A DNA stretch of 64,000 bases from Planctomycetota bacterium (GTDB lineage: Bacteria; Planctomycetota; Phycisphaerae; UBA1845). The stretch lies in contig JAKQDH010000121.1 of NCBI GenBank assembly GCA_029558835.1, positions 1 to 64,000 of the forward strand, in the 5' to 3' direction. How positions within the stretch are numbered: the stretch's first letter is position 1; each line of letters starts with the position of its first letter. Below, one piece after another: positions 25,136-32,947 of the stretch. A model generated the notes under the pieces. That model searched no databases. It was not told where the DNA came from and worked only from the letters and a program-made list of their open reading frames with translations. The translations under genes were made by a program, and so were the position numbers.

Positions 25136-27376
25136 TCACTTCCTCCGTCGCCGCGTCGCGGGCGCAGCCTTTTCGGCGCGTCGGGACCCCGGTCTTCTGC
25201 CCGTCTTGGGCGGGCGGGCGGTCTGCGATATCGCACCTGCCGGTCCTGCGGCCAAGGCCAGGTCCAGTTTCCGGTCCGCCAGGTCGATGGCGGCGATGGT
25301 CACCCGTACACGGTCGCCGATCTTGAACTGGCGACGCGTCCGCTGGCCGATGACGCAGCCGGCCGCGCTGTCCACTTCCCACCAGTCCTCGGGCATGTCG
25401 GTGAAGCGCAGCAGTCCCTCCACCAGATACTCAGGCAACTGGACGAAGATCCCGAAATTGGTCACCCCCGTGACGATCCCTTCGAATTCCTCGCCCACGC
25501 GTTGTTCGAGCAGCCGCAGGATATAGACGAGCTTAAGTTCACGCTCGGCCGCCTCCGCCCGGCGTTCATTGCGGCTGCAATGCGCGCCTACTTTCTTGCA
25601 CTCGTCGAGGGTGGGCACCTCCACGCGGCGGCGGCCTTTCCTGAATCCGCCCTGCAGGTAGGCGTCCAGCAGCCGGTGGATGGTCAGATCCGGGTACCGG
25701 CGGATGGGCGAGGTGAAGTGCGTGTAGTTGTCGCTGGCCAGTGCGAAATGCCCCACCGGAGCGGGCTCGTAGACGGCCCGTTCGAGCGACTTCAGGATCG
25801 CCAGGTTGACGGCGAATGCCTCCGGCCGACCCCTCACCTTCTCCAGCAACGGCTGCAACGCCGCTCGGTCCATTCCTTTGACGGGGGGTAGTCGCAGGGC
25901 TCGCAGGAACCGGTTCAGGGGCGGCGTCGCGGCCTCGTCGGGCGGTGGGTGCACGCGGCGCAAAGCCGGCACGCCCAGGCCCGCCAGCAGCTCGGCCACC
26001 ACCTCGTTGGCTTCCACCATGAACATCTCAATGATCGTGTGCGAGAAGCTCATGTCCGCCGGCTCCACGCCCGCCACGGCCCCTTTTTCGTCGAACACGA
26101 CCTCGACTTCCGGCAGGTCCAGCACAAGCATGCCGTTGGCCAATCGGCGCCGCCGGATCACCCGCGCCAGCGCATCCATCCGCCGCAGCAAGGCGGTGAC
26201 CTTCTTCGCGTAGCCTCCGACTTTGCCGGCGAGGATCTGCGTCGCCTGCCCATACGTCAGCCGCTTGGCCGAGCAGATGACTGTGTTGGCGAAACGCGTC
26301 GCCACGCGCCGCCCGGCCGTGTCGTAGGTGATGAATGCACTCTTGGTCAGCCGGGGCTCTCCTTCCTGCAGGCTGCATACCCCGTTGGAGAGCACCTCCG
26401 GCAGCATCGGAATGACCAGCCGCGGGAAGTAGACGCTGTTGGCTCGCGCGCGGGCTTCCTCGTCCAGCGCCCTCCCCGGCTGCACGAAGTAGGACACGTC
26501 GGCGATGTGCACCCCCAGCTCCAGCCGGCCGCCGGCCAGTTCGGTTAGCGAAATGGCGTCGTCAAAATCACGGGCATCATCCGGATCAATGGTGATTACG
26601 GTCAGATCACACAAGTCCTCACGCCCGCTGGCGCCGTCCTCCGGGTCGTAGGACTTCACGACCCGCGCGGCCTCCCTGGCCACGGCAGCGGGGAACTCCT
26701 CCGGTAACTGGTACTGCTGGATGATGCTCTGCGCATCGACGCCCGGATCGCCCCGCTTACCCAACACCTTGGTGATCACGCCGCGGGCGTCGCGGCCGCG
26801 GGCGGGATACTCGCTGATCTCGACCACCACCTGGTCGCCGCTGCGGGCGCGTTTGGCGCCCGGGTCACCCACGAAGATGGGCGCATGCAGGATGTCGCCG
26901 TCCGGCCGCACGAACCAGCGCTGCAGTTCGTGGCACAGTTCACCCACGAACCGGCTCTGGCCGCGCTCGATGATCTCGACGATGCGGCCCTCGTACATCA
27001 TTCGGCCTTCACGCTTGCCCCGCTTCAGCACCGCGGCCGCCACGGTATCGCCGGTGACGGCATCGCCCGCATGACCGGGCGGGATGAACAGGTCGCCGTG
27101 CGCATTGGGTGTGTCGGGAATGACGAAGCCGAAGCCCCGCGGGTTGGAGCGAAAGCGGCCTACCACCCGGCGCGCCGGATCGGGCAGGGTCAGCGCGCTG
27201 GCTGACCCCATCACGATCCGCCCCGTCTTCATCAGGGCCTTGACCGTCTCGCGGAAGTCGCCGTACTCCTCGTCGGCGATGCCCATCGCCTTGGCGAGCT
27301 TGTGGATCTTCTGGGGTTGATAGCCCTGGCGGGCCAGGTGCCGGACAATCCGATCCGCAAACCGTTCCGTCGTCAT
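25136..27376 (-). CDS. rnr: Ribonuclease R (RNB-family 3'-5' exoribonuclease)
   Basis: A 746-residue processive exoribonuclease that degrades structured RNA. The order is an N-terminal winged-helix-like segment (1-70), cold-shock/OB domains (about 70-230; GRFRSNPRGFGFVIPD) and the RNB catalytic domain (about 255-590). The latter has the metal-binding cluster TIDPDDARDFDDAISL with its four conserved Asp residues, then HIADVSYFVQPG, YFPRLVIPMLPEVLSNG and HFTSPIRRYPDL. An S1 domain (about 640-715; GEEFEGIVTGVTNFGIFVQL) precedes a basic tail. GAGGA lies about seven bases before the ATG. Length and domain order are normal for RNase R rather than RNase II. It stands alone on the minus strand. Confidence 0.95.
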   Translation of the reverse strand: MTTERFADRIVRHLARQGYQPQKIHKLAKAMGIADEEYGDFRETVKALMKTGRIVMGSASALTLPDPARRVVGRFRSNPRGFGFVIPDTPNAHGDLFIPPGHAGDAVTGDTVAAAVLKRGKREGRMMYEGRIVEIIERGQSRFVGELCHELQRWFVRPDGDILHAPIFVGDPGAKRARSGDQVVVEISEYPARGRDARGVITKVLGKRGDPGVDAQSIIQQYQLPEEFPAAVAREAARVVKSYDPEDGASGREDLCDLTVITIDPDDARDFDDAISLTELAGGRLELGVHIADVSYFVQPGRALDEEARARANSVYFPRLVIPMLPEVLSNGVCSLQEGEPRLTKSAFITYDTAGRRVATRFANTVICSAKRLTYGQATQILAGKVGGYAKKVTALLRRMDALARVIRRRRLANGMLVLDLPEVEVVFDEKGAVAGVEPADMSFSHTIIEMFMVEANEVVAELLAGLGVPALRRVHPPPDEAATPPLNRFLRALRLPPVKGMDRAALQPLLEKVRGRPEAFAVNLAILKSLERAVYEPAPVGHFALASDNYTHFTSPIRRYPDLTIHRLLDAYLQGGFRKGRRRVEVPTLDECKKVGAHCSRNERRAEAAERELKLVYILRLLEQRVGEEFEGIVTGVTNFGIFVQLPEYLVEGLLRFTDMPEDWWEVDSAAGCVIGQRTRRQFKIGDRVRVTIAAIDLADRKLDLALAAGPAGAISQTARPPKTGRRPGSRRAEKAAPATRRRRK

Positions 27377-27662
27377 GGCGATTCCTCACGCTGTCGTCGT
27401 GGCCATCGTCAGCCGAAGTAAGCCGCACATCCTACGTGTCTTGCTCCCGCAGGCCAATGGCCGGCAGCCGCTCCGCTTTGCGGCCAACCGTGGCGGAACG
27501 CGCTGCGGCCTGCGGCGAAGCCACGCAGTGTTCAGGGTTCGGGGTTCAGGGTTTGGCGATCAGCTATCAGCCCTCAGCTTTCAGCCAATGGTAGGGTGCG
27601 GCCCGGACGCGCCAATTCGAGGCCCACATCTGAATGGTGCGTCAAGGGACGCTAGACGGCTT

Positions 27663-28796
27663 CTATTCCCCTGGGCCTGATGTCACAACTAGCGATAAGA
27701 CACCTAGACCCCCGCCGGGAGATGGCGATTCTTCTATGTCGTCGTCCCAAGGTGGTTGCGGCGGCTCATTGTCGAAGCCTTCCGACAACAACCCTTGAAG
27801 CCGGCTGAGCTGTCCAGTCCCGGATGACACGCGCGAGATGAGCCCAGCGATAGCGCCGTGCAGCGAACGGTCACTCATGACGCCAACACCAGGGCGCCAC
27901 TTTTCGCCCAGCCGCAACCCACTCCAAGCCTGCACGAATTCGTCCAACCCGATGCATGACAAGACAGACTCCGCCGTTTCGTTCCCATGAACAGCCACAT
28001 CCGCATGGGGCCATGGATGAGGATGGCGGTGATGACGCCAAGGAAACGGGAGGCAACACTCAACGAACTCCCTACACTCGGGGCAGTGTTCGGGGTCGAG
28101 AAACCCCCAAGGCCAAGGATGGACTGGAGCAGGAGCCCGTTGCGACGACGCCTCTGAGACAATCGCCGGTATTAGGTCTTTGCTGGTCAGCGATTTCCGA
28201 CCGCCGAGTATCTGTCTCATGACGCGCGCGCTGACTAACGACAAGCAACCGGGAGCAGTCAGAAGGCCGTAGGCCCCCAGCATTCCCGAACGATTTCGAA
28301 GATGAAAGTGCCCACCCTTGAAGATCCCGGAGACACCAACAAAAGGAGGGAATCCGTCCAACAGCGAGAGCTGCCATTCGTCGATCCCGAATCGCCCCGC
28401 CGATCGAGCAGACCCCACACTCCCTCGCTTCGCCTGGATGAGGCAAGCGCGCTGCCACCGCAGTCTATTGCCTTCTACGTAGGACGCAAGAACCAGAAGG
28501 TCCGCCAATTCTCTCTGATGTTCCTCTCCTCCTATGGCGAATCTTACCTGGGAACGATGACCGTGAAGGAACTGCCCGTCAATGTCAAGGAACGCGCCCT
28601 CAACGTCGGCATGCAATCCCGGCGCGTCACGGCAACGAACAGAGGGCGTTCGCTGTATCGCATCCACTAGGGCCGCGACAGAGGCCACCTCGTCGGCATG
28701 TTCAGCATAGACCTCTTCGATCGACGAACGCAGATGTTGGGCTAGCCGCCACTGCCAATCCTGATACTCGGGCATTGTCGTCAGTACGTCCAACAT
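27663..28796 (-). CDS. Uncharacterised protein, possibly PD-(D/E)XK nuclease-like
   Basis: A 377-residue protein that I do not recognise as a named family. The region around residues 85-130 reads ELADLLVLASYV then ACLIQAKRG, a beta-hairpin with Asp99 and Gln121-x-Lys123. This pattern resembles the catalytic core of PD-(D/E)XK folds with Gln replacing Glu. A Cys/His-rich stretch follows (DPEHCPECREFVECC, then PWRHHRHPHPWPHAD), which may bind a metal. The tail is Pro/Gly/Asp-rich. There is no convincing ribosome site, and the upstream spacer and next genes are accessory remnants. A defence or mobile-element role is possible but unproven. Confidence 0.6.
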   Translation of the reverse strand: MLDVLTTMPEYQDWQWRLAQHLRSSIEEVYAEHADEVASVAALVDAIQRTPSVRCRDAPGLHADVEGAFLDIDGQFLHGHRSQVRFAIGGEEHQRELADLLVLASYVEGNRLRWQRACLIQAKRGSVGSARSAGRFGIDEWQLSLLDGFPPFVGVSGIFKGGHFHLRNRSGMLGAYGLLTAPGCLSLVSARVMRQILGGRKSLTSKDLIPAIVSEASSQRAPAPVHPWPWGFLDPEHCPECREFVECCLPFPWRHHRHPHPWPHADVAVHGNETAESVLSCIGLDEFVQAWSGLRLGEKWRPGVGVMSDRSLHGAIAGLISRVSSGTGQLSRLQGLLSEGFDNEPPQPPWDDDIEESPSPGGGLGVLSLVVTSGPGE

Positions 28797-28848
28797 TCTT
28801 ATGACCCCTTGGCGCCAGCAATACGAAGTGCGTACCGCAAGCGCGAAC

Positions 28849-29256
28849 CTACGCCCCGATCATCGCGCTGGCCGTTTCGCTCCATAGACCCTTTTCACCG
28901 GTCGTGGCGATCCAGCGGAGCATGTAGTGGGCGGTCTTGCCGGCGTCTTCGCCGGGGTAGTCGGCCGCGTACGGCGTACGCGTGTCGACCGACAGGAAGC
29001 TCGGCTCGCTGGCCCGGGTCGGGGGCGGGTCGCCGACCTTGACCCAGATCTCGGCCCCCATCACGCCGGGCGGCTTGACCTTGCGCGTCGGCGTGGCCTC
29101 GTCAGCGAACGCGATCGTGTGCTGGAGCCGCTGGCTGGTGTCCACGGTGACCACGGGCCGCGTCTTGGGCGGACCCTCGGGGCTCCCCTCGCGGTCGGGC
29201 ACGGTGATCCCCATCGCGGCCCGCTCGGTGTCGAACTTCAGGCGGCTGCCAGTCAT
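28849..29256 (-). pseudogene. C-terminal fragment of an Fn3-like planctomycete protein (possibly chimeric start)
   Basis: A 135-codon frame. From RAAMGITVPDREG onward it resembles the C-terminal half of a widespread planctomycete protein, ending with an Fn3-like domain (ADYPGEDAGKTAHYMLRWIA, then EKGLWSETASAMIGA). The usual long helical N-terminal half is missing. Its first residues (TGSRLKFD) instead resemble the start of a DUF4469-type domain normally found at the end of HU-like proteins, such as the broken gene at 29576-30133. The ATG overlaps the end of the zinc-finger gene (ATGA), so it may still be translated. Assignment rests on remembered motifs. Confidence 0.5.
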
Positions 29257-29432
29257 TCGTCGTCACTGCCCTCGGCTTCGAGGCGTCGCATGGCTTCCAG
29301 GTCGAAGTAGCGCTCGCCGCAGGCGGCACACACGTCGGCCTTGACGCCGCTCACGGTTCGGCCGTTCTGCAGGCGAATCGACACCTCCTTGCGTTGGACG
29401 CGCCTTGACCCGCAGGACACACAAATCTTCAG
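29253..29432 (-). CDS. YgiT/MqsA-type zinc-finger protein, probable antitoxin
   Basis: A short protein with two Cys-x-x-Cys knuckles (KICVSCGSRRVQRKE and VCAACGERYFDLEAMRRLE), the layout of the N-terminal zinc domain of MqsA-type antitoxins. It follows the DUF4258 gene directly (toxin stop at 29443). No ATG or GTG lies in frame before the first Cys; the best start by alignment is a CTG at 29432, giving 59 residues beginning (M)KICVSCG. No DNA-binding HTH follows, so it is the short form. The start remains uncertain. Confidence 0.65.
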   Translation of the reverse strand: MKICVSCGSRRVQRKEVSIRLQNGRTVSGVKADVCAACGERYFDLEAMRRLEAEGSDDE

Positions 29433-29442
29433 ATCGGGGCGT

Positions 29443-29760
29443 TCACTCGCCGAGCGTGGCGATCTTCGCGGAGACGAAGACGTAGAAGACTTCTTGCTCC
29501 GCTTGGCGGACGATGGCCCCTTTTGTGTAGATGAGTGTCCCGTTGTAGCTGAAGCTCTTGATGACATATAGTTTCTCACTCGTATGCCGTTTTGCTCGGC
29601 TGCGTGAGCGCAGAGTTTTCGCGATGGCCTGGGCATTGGCGATCGATTCGATCACGTCGCCGGCGGTCAGCCCGTCGGCCTCCATCTCGTCGCGGGCCTT
29701 TTCGGTGAATCGTATCCATCCCCGCAGTACCAGGCGCTTGATCTGGAGCAGTACGTCCAT
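29443..29760 (-). CDS. DUF4258 protein, probable toxin of a type II toxin-antitoxin pair
   Basis: A 105-residue protein with features of DUF4258/MqsR-like small RNases: IRFTEKARDEMEADGLTAGD near the N-terminus, then KRHTSEKLYVIKSFSYNGTL and VFYVFVSAKI. Such genes typically precede a YgiT-type zinc-finger antitoxin, as here. MqsR-like toxins cleave mRNA. The gene starts inside the 3' part of a broken HU-like gene, suggesting the module arrived by insertion or rearrangement. Confidence 0.7.
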   Translation of the reverse strand: MDVLLQIKRLVLRGWIRFTEKARDEMEADGLTAGDVIESIANAQAIAKTLRSRSRAKRHTSEKLYVIKSFSYNGTLIYTKGAIVRQAEQEVFYVFVSAKIATLGE

Positions 29761-30133
29761 CCTTGTGTATCCTAACCGGCAAAACGCCGCGAATCAACCC
29801 GAAGGGAGAAAGCGCATTAGCCCCGACATCCACGCGGTACCGGGCCGGCCCGAAGCGGTCGGGCGGGCCTGTGAAGACGCCCTTGATCCGTGGGAAGAAG
29901 TCCATCATGCCGAAGTGGTTGACCCGCTGGCCCTGCTCGACCCGCCGCTGCCAGGGCAGCTTGAGCACGGCGGTCACGGGCAGGATGTCCGGCTTGCTCA
30001 CCGTCGACCTCTGGTCGATGATGTCCTGGACCAGGTCGTCGCCGCCGGCACTGCCGCCGATCTGGACCATGGCCGCGTAGTCGTCGGGGTCAGCGGTGAT
30101 GTTGTTCTCGAATAGGGCGTCTTTGATGGGCAT
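29576..30133 (-). pseudogene. HU-like DNA-binding protein, 3' part lost
   Basis: From MPIKDALFENNITADPDDYA to RIKGVFTGPPDRF and ARYRVDVGAN (about residues 1-105), the frame matches an HU-type DNA-binding domain of a planctomycete family that normally continues with linkers and a DUF4469-like domain. After about residue 106 the sequence loses similarity (SPFGLIRGV...) and runs into the start of the DUF4258 gene. A good ribosome site (GGGAGGA) precedes the ATG at 30133, so the truncated product may still be made. The junction at roughly 29810 marks where the gene was broken. Confidence 0.6.
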
Positions 30134-30576
30134 CGGTCAGTCCTCCCGGGCTGAAACCTTGCCGCTCAGTGTACGCGGCGGTGGGCGGGCGTCAAGGGTG
30201 TGGAAATTGGGCCGGCGCAAGGCGGCTCAAGCGCTGCCGGAGGTTGCGGATCGCCCGTCGGATCGTGTCGGGCGACTGCGCGCCTCCAGCTCACACAGCG
30301 CGTAGGAGCTGGTCCGCTACGATATGCTGATTCGGTTGACCACCCCGCAGGCCCCGGCGGTCTGTTCGATTCGCTTGTAGTGGTCGTTTTCGGTATGATC
30401 GGCCCCAGCGTGATGACGGTGGGTGACCGCCTCCGCGTCTCACTGGTGCGCGCCGACGTGGAGCAGAGGTTCATCGATTCCAAGCGCGTCGGTGGGCCCG
30501 CACCCTGACGCGCACCGTGGTCATCCGCCGTGGAGTGACTTGCTGCCCAGTTGTGAACCCCGTTGCGGGCCAAAGA
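30134..30576. other. Spacer without a recognised gene
   Basis: Nothing convincing in 443 bases. It should contain the promoter region of the HU-like remnant (minus strand, near 30150-30180). Open frames present lack ribosome sites and recognisable domains. Confidence 0.4.
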
Positions 30577-30924
30577 ATGAGCGAGATCCTTCCAGAATGT
30601 GTCGGTGACGTACCCAATGTCTGCGGGCGAGAGGGCTTGATCCGCGCGGCCCTGGCCCGCACGGACCGGCGTCCCTTGTCCGACAGCGGTGCCGATTTCG
30701 CTCGTATCCAGAGCGTGTTCGCCATCGCGCTGCACATGCGCCAGCCGCTGATTCCCGCCGGCGGGGACGATTTGCGCGCGGCCGGGATTATCAGCAACGT
30801 CCAGCACATGCTGGAGCATCCTAACGACGCGTATCATCACAATGCGACGGTCTTTCGCTCGTGCTACAAACGCATGGCCGAGTTCATCCCGCAACTCGTC
30901 CGCGCGGGTCGCCGGCGGCGGTGA
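30577..30924 (+). pseudogene. N-terminal fragment of a GH57-like glycoside hydrolase
   Basis: A 115-codon frame resembling only the beginning of GH57 family enzymes: VPNVCGREGLIRAAL, FAIALHMRQPLIPAGGDDLR, ISNVQHMLEHP, HHNATVFRSCYKRMAEFIPQ. Intact members continue for several hundred residues; this one stops at 30924, just before the convergent histidine kinase gene. In GH57 the segment is usually HMHQP, whereas here it is HMRQP, a change at a conserved His, consistent with decay. Family assignment is from motif recognition. Confidence 0.6.
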
Positions 30925-30933
30925 CTTGTCCGC

Positions 30934-32238
30934 TCATGCCGCAGGTGGGATGGGTGGCTGGGGAATCTCGAAGGAAAACTCCGCCCAGCTTCCCTCCTGC
31001 GACTTGGCCTCCATGCGACCGCCGTGGGCGTGGATGATCCGCCAACAGGTGTAGAGACCGATGCCCGTGCCCTTCTGCTTGAGCAACTCCGGAGATTGGA
31101 TTCGAGAGAACTTGCGAAACAGCCTGGCGCGGGCGCTTTCGGGGAACCCCGGCCCCTCGTTCCACACGGATACCGCCAACGCCCCCGCAGGCCGACTGAC
31201 CCGCAGTCGCACCGTCCCACCGTCCTTGCCGTACTTGCAGGCGTTGCCGAGCAGGTTGACCAAGACGATCTTGATGAGTTCCGGGTCGAGAGTGACGGTC
31301 TGCGGCGGCTCGGGAATCTCACGGTGCATCGTGATCCGCCTTGCCTCCATCTGCGGGGCTATGATCTCGACGGCGGGGTTGATCAGCACCTCCAGCAGAT
31401 CAACTTCTCGTACGGCAATATCGACCTGGCGGCCTTCAATCCTCGCCAGGTCCAGGTACTCCTGGATGAGGTTCAACAAGTACCTGCCTTTCGAGATCAT
31501 CCGGTCGAGGCGGTCGCGTTGCGGGGAAGTCAGCTCGCCGAGGTAGCCGTCCTTCATGAGGGAGGCGTCGGTCATCAGCGAGGCGATCGGGCTCTTCAGT
31601 TCGTGGGTGACGAAGGCCAACATGCCGAAGTAGTCCCGCAGCGCGGCATCCAGCCGCTCGATCTGGATGGTCTTCTCGACCGCCTGGCTGAGCCGCTCGG
31701 CGATGATCTGATGCAGCAGGACGTGGCGGTCGTCGTAAGCGTGCGGGCGCCGCGAGCTGCGAAACAGAACGCCTACCACGCGATCCTCCACGATCAACGG
31801 GCAGGTCATGCTGGAACGCACGCCCTCGCGGACCAGCAACTTCGTGGAAGCACTGCCCGGATGAGCCTCCAGGTAGCGTTCCAGGTCGGTGATCACACGG
31901 ACCGCCCGGCGTCTCAGAACCTCCGCCAGCGAGGTGTGCAGCAGGTCTTCCGCATAGCCCTTGCGCAGCAGGACCGGCTCATACGCCGCCTTGGTATGAT
32001 AGGCAACCAGGCGCGCCCCGTTGTCCTCCACAAGCGCCAGGCCGAAACGATCGCACGGACTGATGTCGCGCGTGGACTCAAACACGAAGTCGATCACGGC
32101 CTCCAGCGACGGCCGGGCTGCCACCTGCCGGTTGATTTCGTCGACGGCCATCGACTCGTGCGCCGTCAGCTCAGCCGCACGCGTCCGAGGATCGCCCACG
32201 TCTACGTACCGGACGAGTACCCGCTCCGAATCAGACAT
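30934..32238 (-). CDS. GAF-domain sensor histidine kinase
   Basis: A 434-residue soluble histidine kinase. A GAF sensor domain (about 40-185) is followed by the HisKA dimerisation domain with FVTHELKSPI (phospho-acceptor His212) and an HATPase_c domain (about 310-425). The latter has N-box NLLGNACKYG, G1 WNEGPGFP and G2 GTGIGLYTC. No transmembrane segment or receiver is seen, and no response regulator is adjacent, so it is an orphan kinase. The ATG at 32238 is preferred because the coding-like sequence begins there; starts at 32268 and 32349 are possible in the open frame. Confidence 0.88.
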   Translation of the reverse strand: MSDSERVLVRYVDVGDPRTRAAELTAHESMAVDEINRQVAARPSLEAVIDFVFESTRDISPCDRFGLALVEDNGARLVAYHTKAAYEPVLLRKGYAEDLLHTSLAEVLRRRAVRVITDLERYLEAHPGSASTKLLVREGVRSSMTCPLIVEDRVVGVLFRSSRRPHAYDDRHVLLHQIIAERLSQAVEKTIQIERLDAALRDYFGMLAFVTHELKSPIASLMTDASLMKDGYLGELTSPQRDRLDRMISKGRYLLNLIQEYLDLARIEGRQVDIAVREVDLLEVLINPAVEIIAPQMEARRITMHREIPEPPQTVTLDPELIKIVLVNLLGNACKYGKDGGTVRLRVSRPAGALAVSVWNEGPGFPESARARLFRKFSRIQSPELLKQKGTGIGLYTCWRIIHAHGGRMEAKSQEGSWAEFSFEIPQPPIPPAA

Positions 32239-32947
32239 CACTGCCTTGCCCTTCTCGGTGTTCCTCATCTCACCGGTCGCGGCGACCCGCCGTCCGGGCC
32301 ATGTCTGCCGTTCGCGCCGGCCAAGCGTGGCAGGGCAATTGGACGCCAATTTGCCCGAGGGATCAAGGGGCCCGAGGAGAGGCTCCGCTCACCGGAGCGG
32401 GTACCCTGCTTCTTGCGCGGAAGGACCACGACGGTCCGTTGCGGGCTTCAAGACCGGGTAGCGAGTTATACGGTTCCTTGAGTCGCTAACGCAGGCTTCC
32501 TGCCTTGCAGGGAGGGGTCGGGGGGGAGTCACAACGACGCTTCCCCTCACCCTACCCTCTCCCCCAAGGGGGAGAGGGGTCTCGTTAGACGTTCTTGAAA
32601 TTCCGTGATCCGGATGCCCAGCGCATGCGTACTCCAGGTGGAGCGGATGACGCCGCGGGCACGGCCGCGGTCCGGTGGCCACGGCCGGTGCGACTACCGA
32701 CGTTTTCCAAGACAGCGTATGGTCGAATCAGCTCCACGTATCAGGGAAACCGACAACGAGGCCGGTTTGGCTTGGCCAAGCGCAGCGCCGCCGTGCCTTC
32801 CCTCCGACCGGCGGCCGTCGCAACGGCATGCCGGCGCCTTTGGCTTGGGCATGCCACGCGCCTTTGGCTTGGGCATGCCACACGCCTTCGGCTTGGGCAT
32901 GCCGCGCTCCCAGTTCCCCATTTGCGTAGTCCTATTCAGAGGGCACC
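32239..32947. other. Divergent spacer with repeats
   Basis: No supported gene. It separates the histidine kinase (minus) and the DUF4153 protein (plus), so it should hold both promoters; none was recognised with confidence. It contains a CTCTCCC/GGGAGAG hairpin (32543-32579) and a 24-bp tandem repeat (32834-32905). Confidence 0.5.
32834..32905. repeat. 24-bp tandem repeat, three units
   Basis: Units at 32834-32857, 32858-32881 and 32882-32905. The first two are identical and the third differs at three bases. Each contains TTGGGCATGCC (or TCGGCTTGGGCATGCC), with the palindrome GGCATGCC. It lies 40-115 bases upstream of the DUF4153 gene. Confidence 0.85.

Noticed and set aside
27531-27590. TCAGGGTTCGGGGTTCAGGG and TCAGCTATCAGC-like tract upstream of RNase R
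   Set aside because: Looks like common low-complexity repeat sequence; no further structure could be supported.
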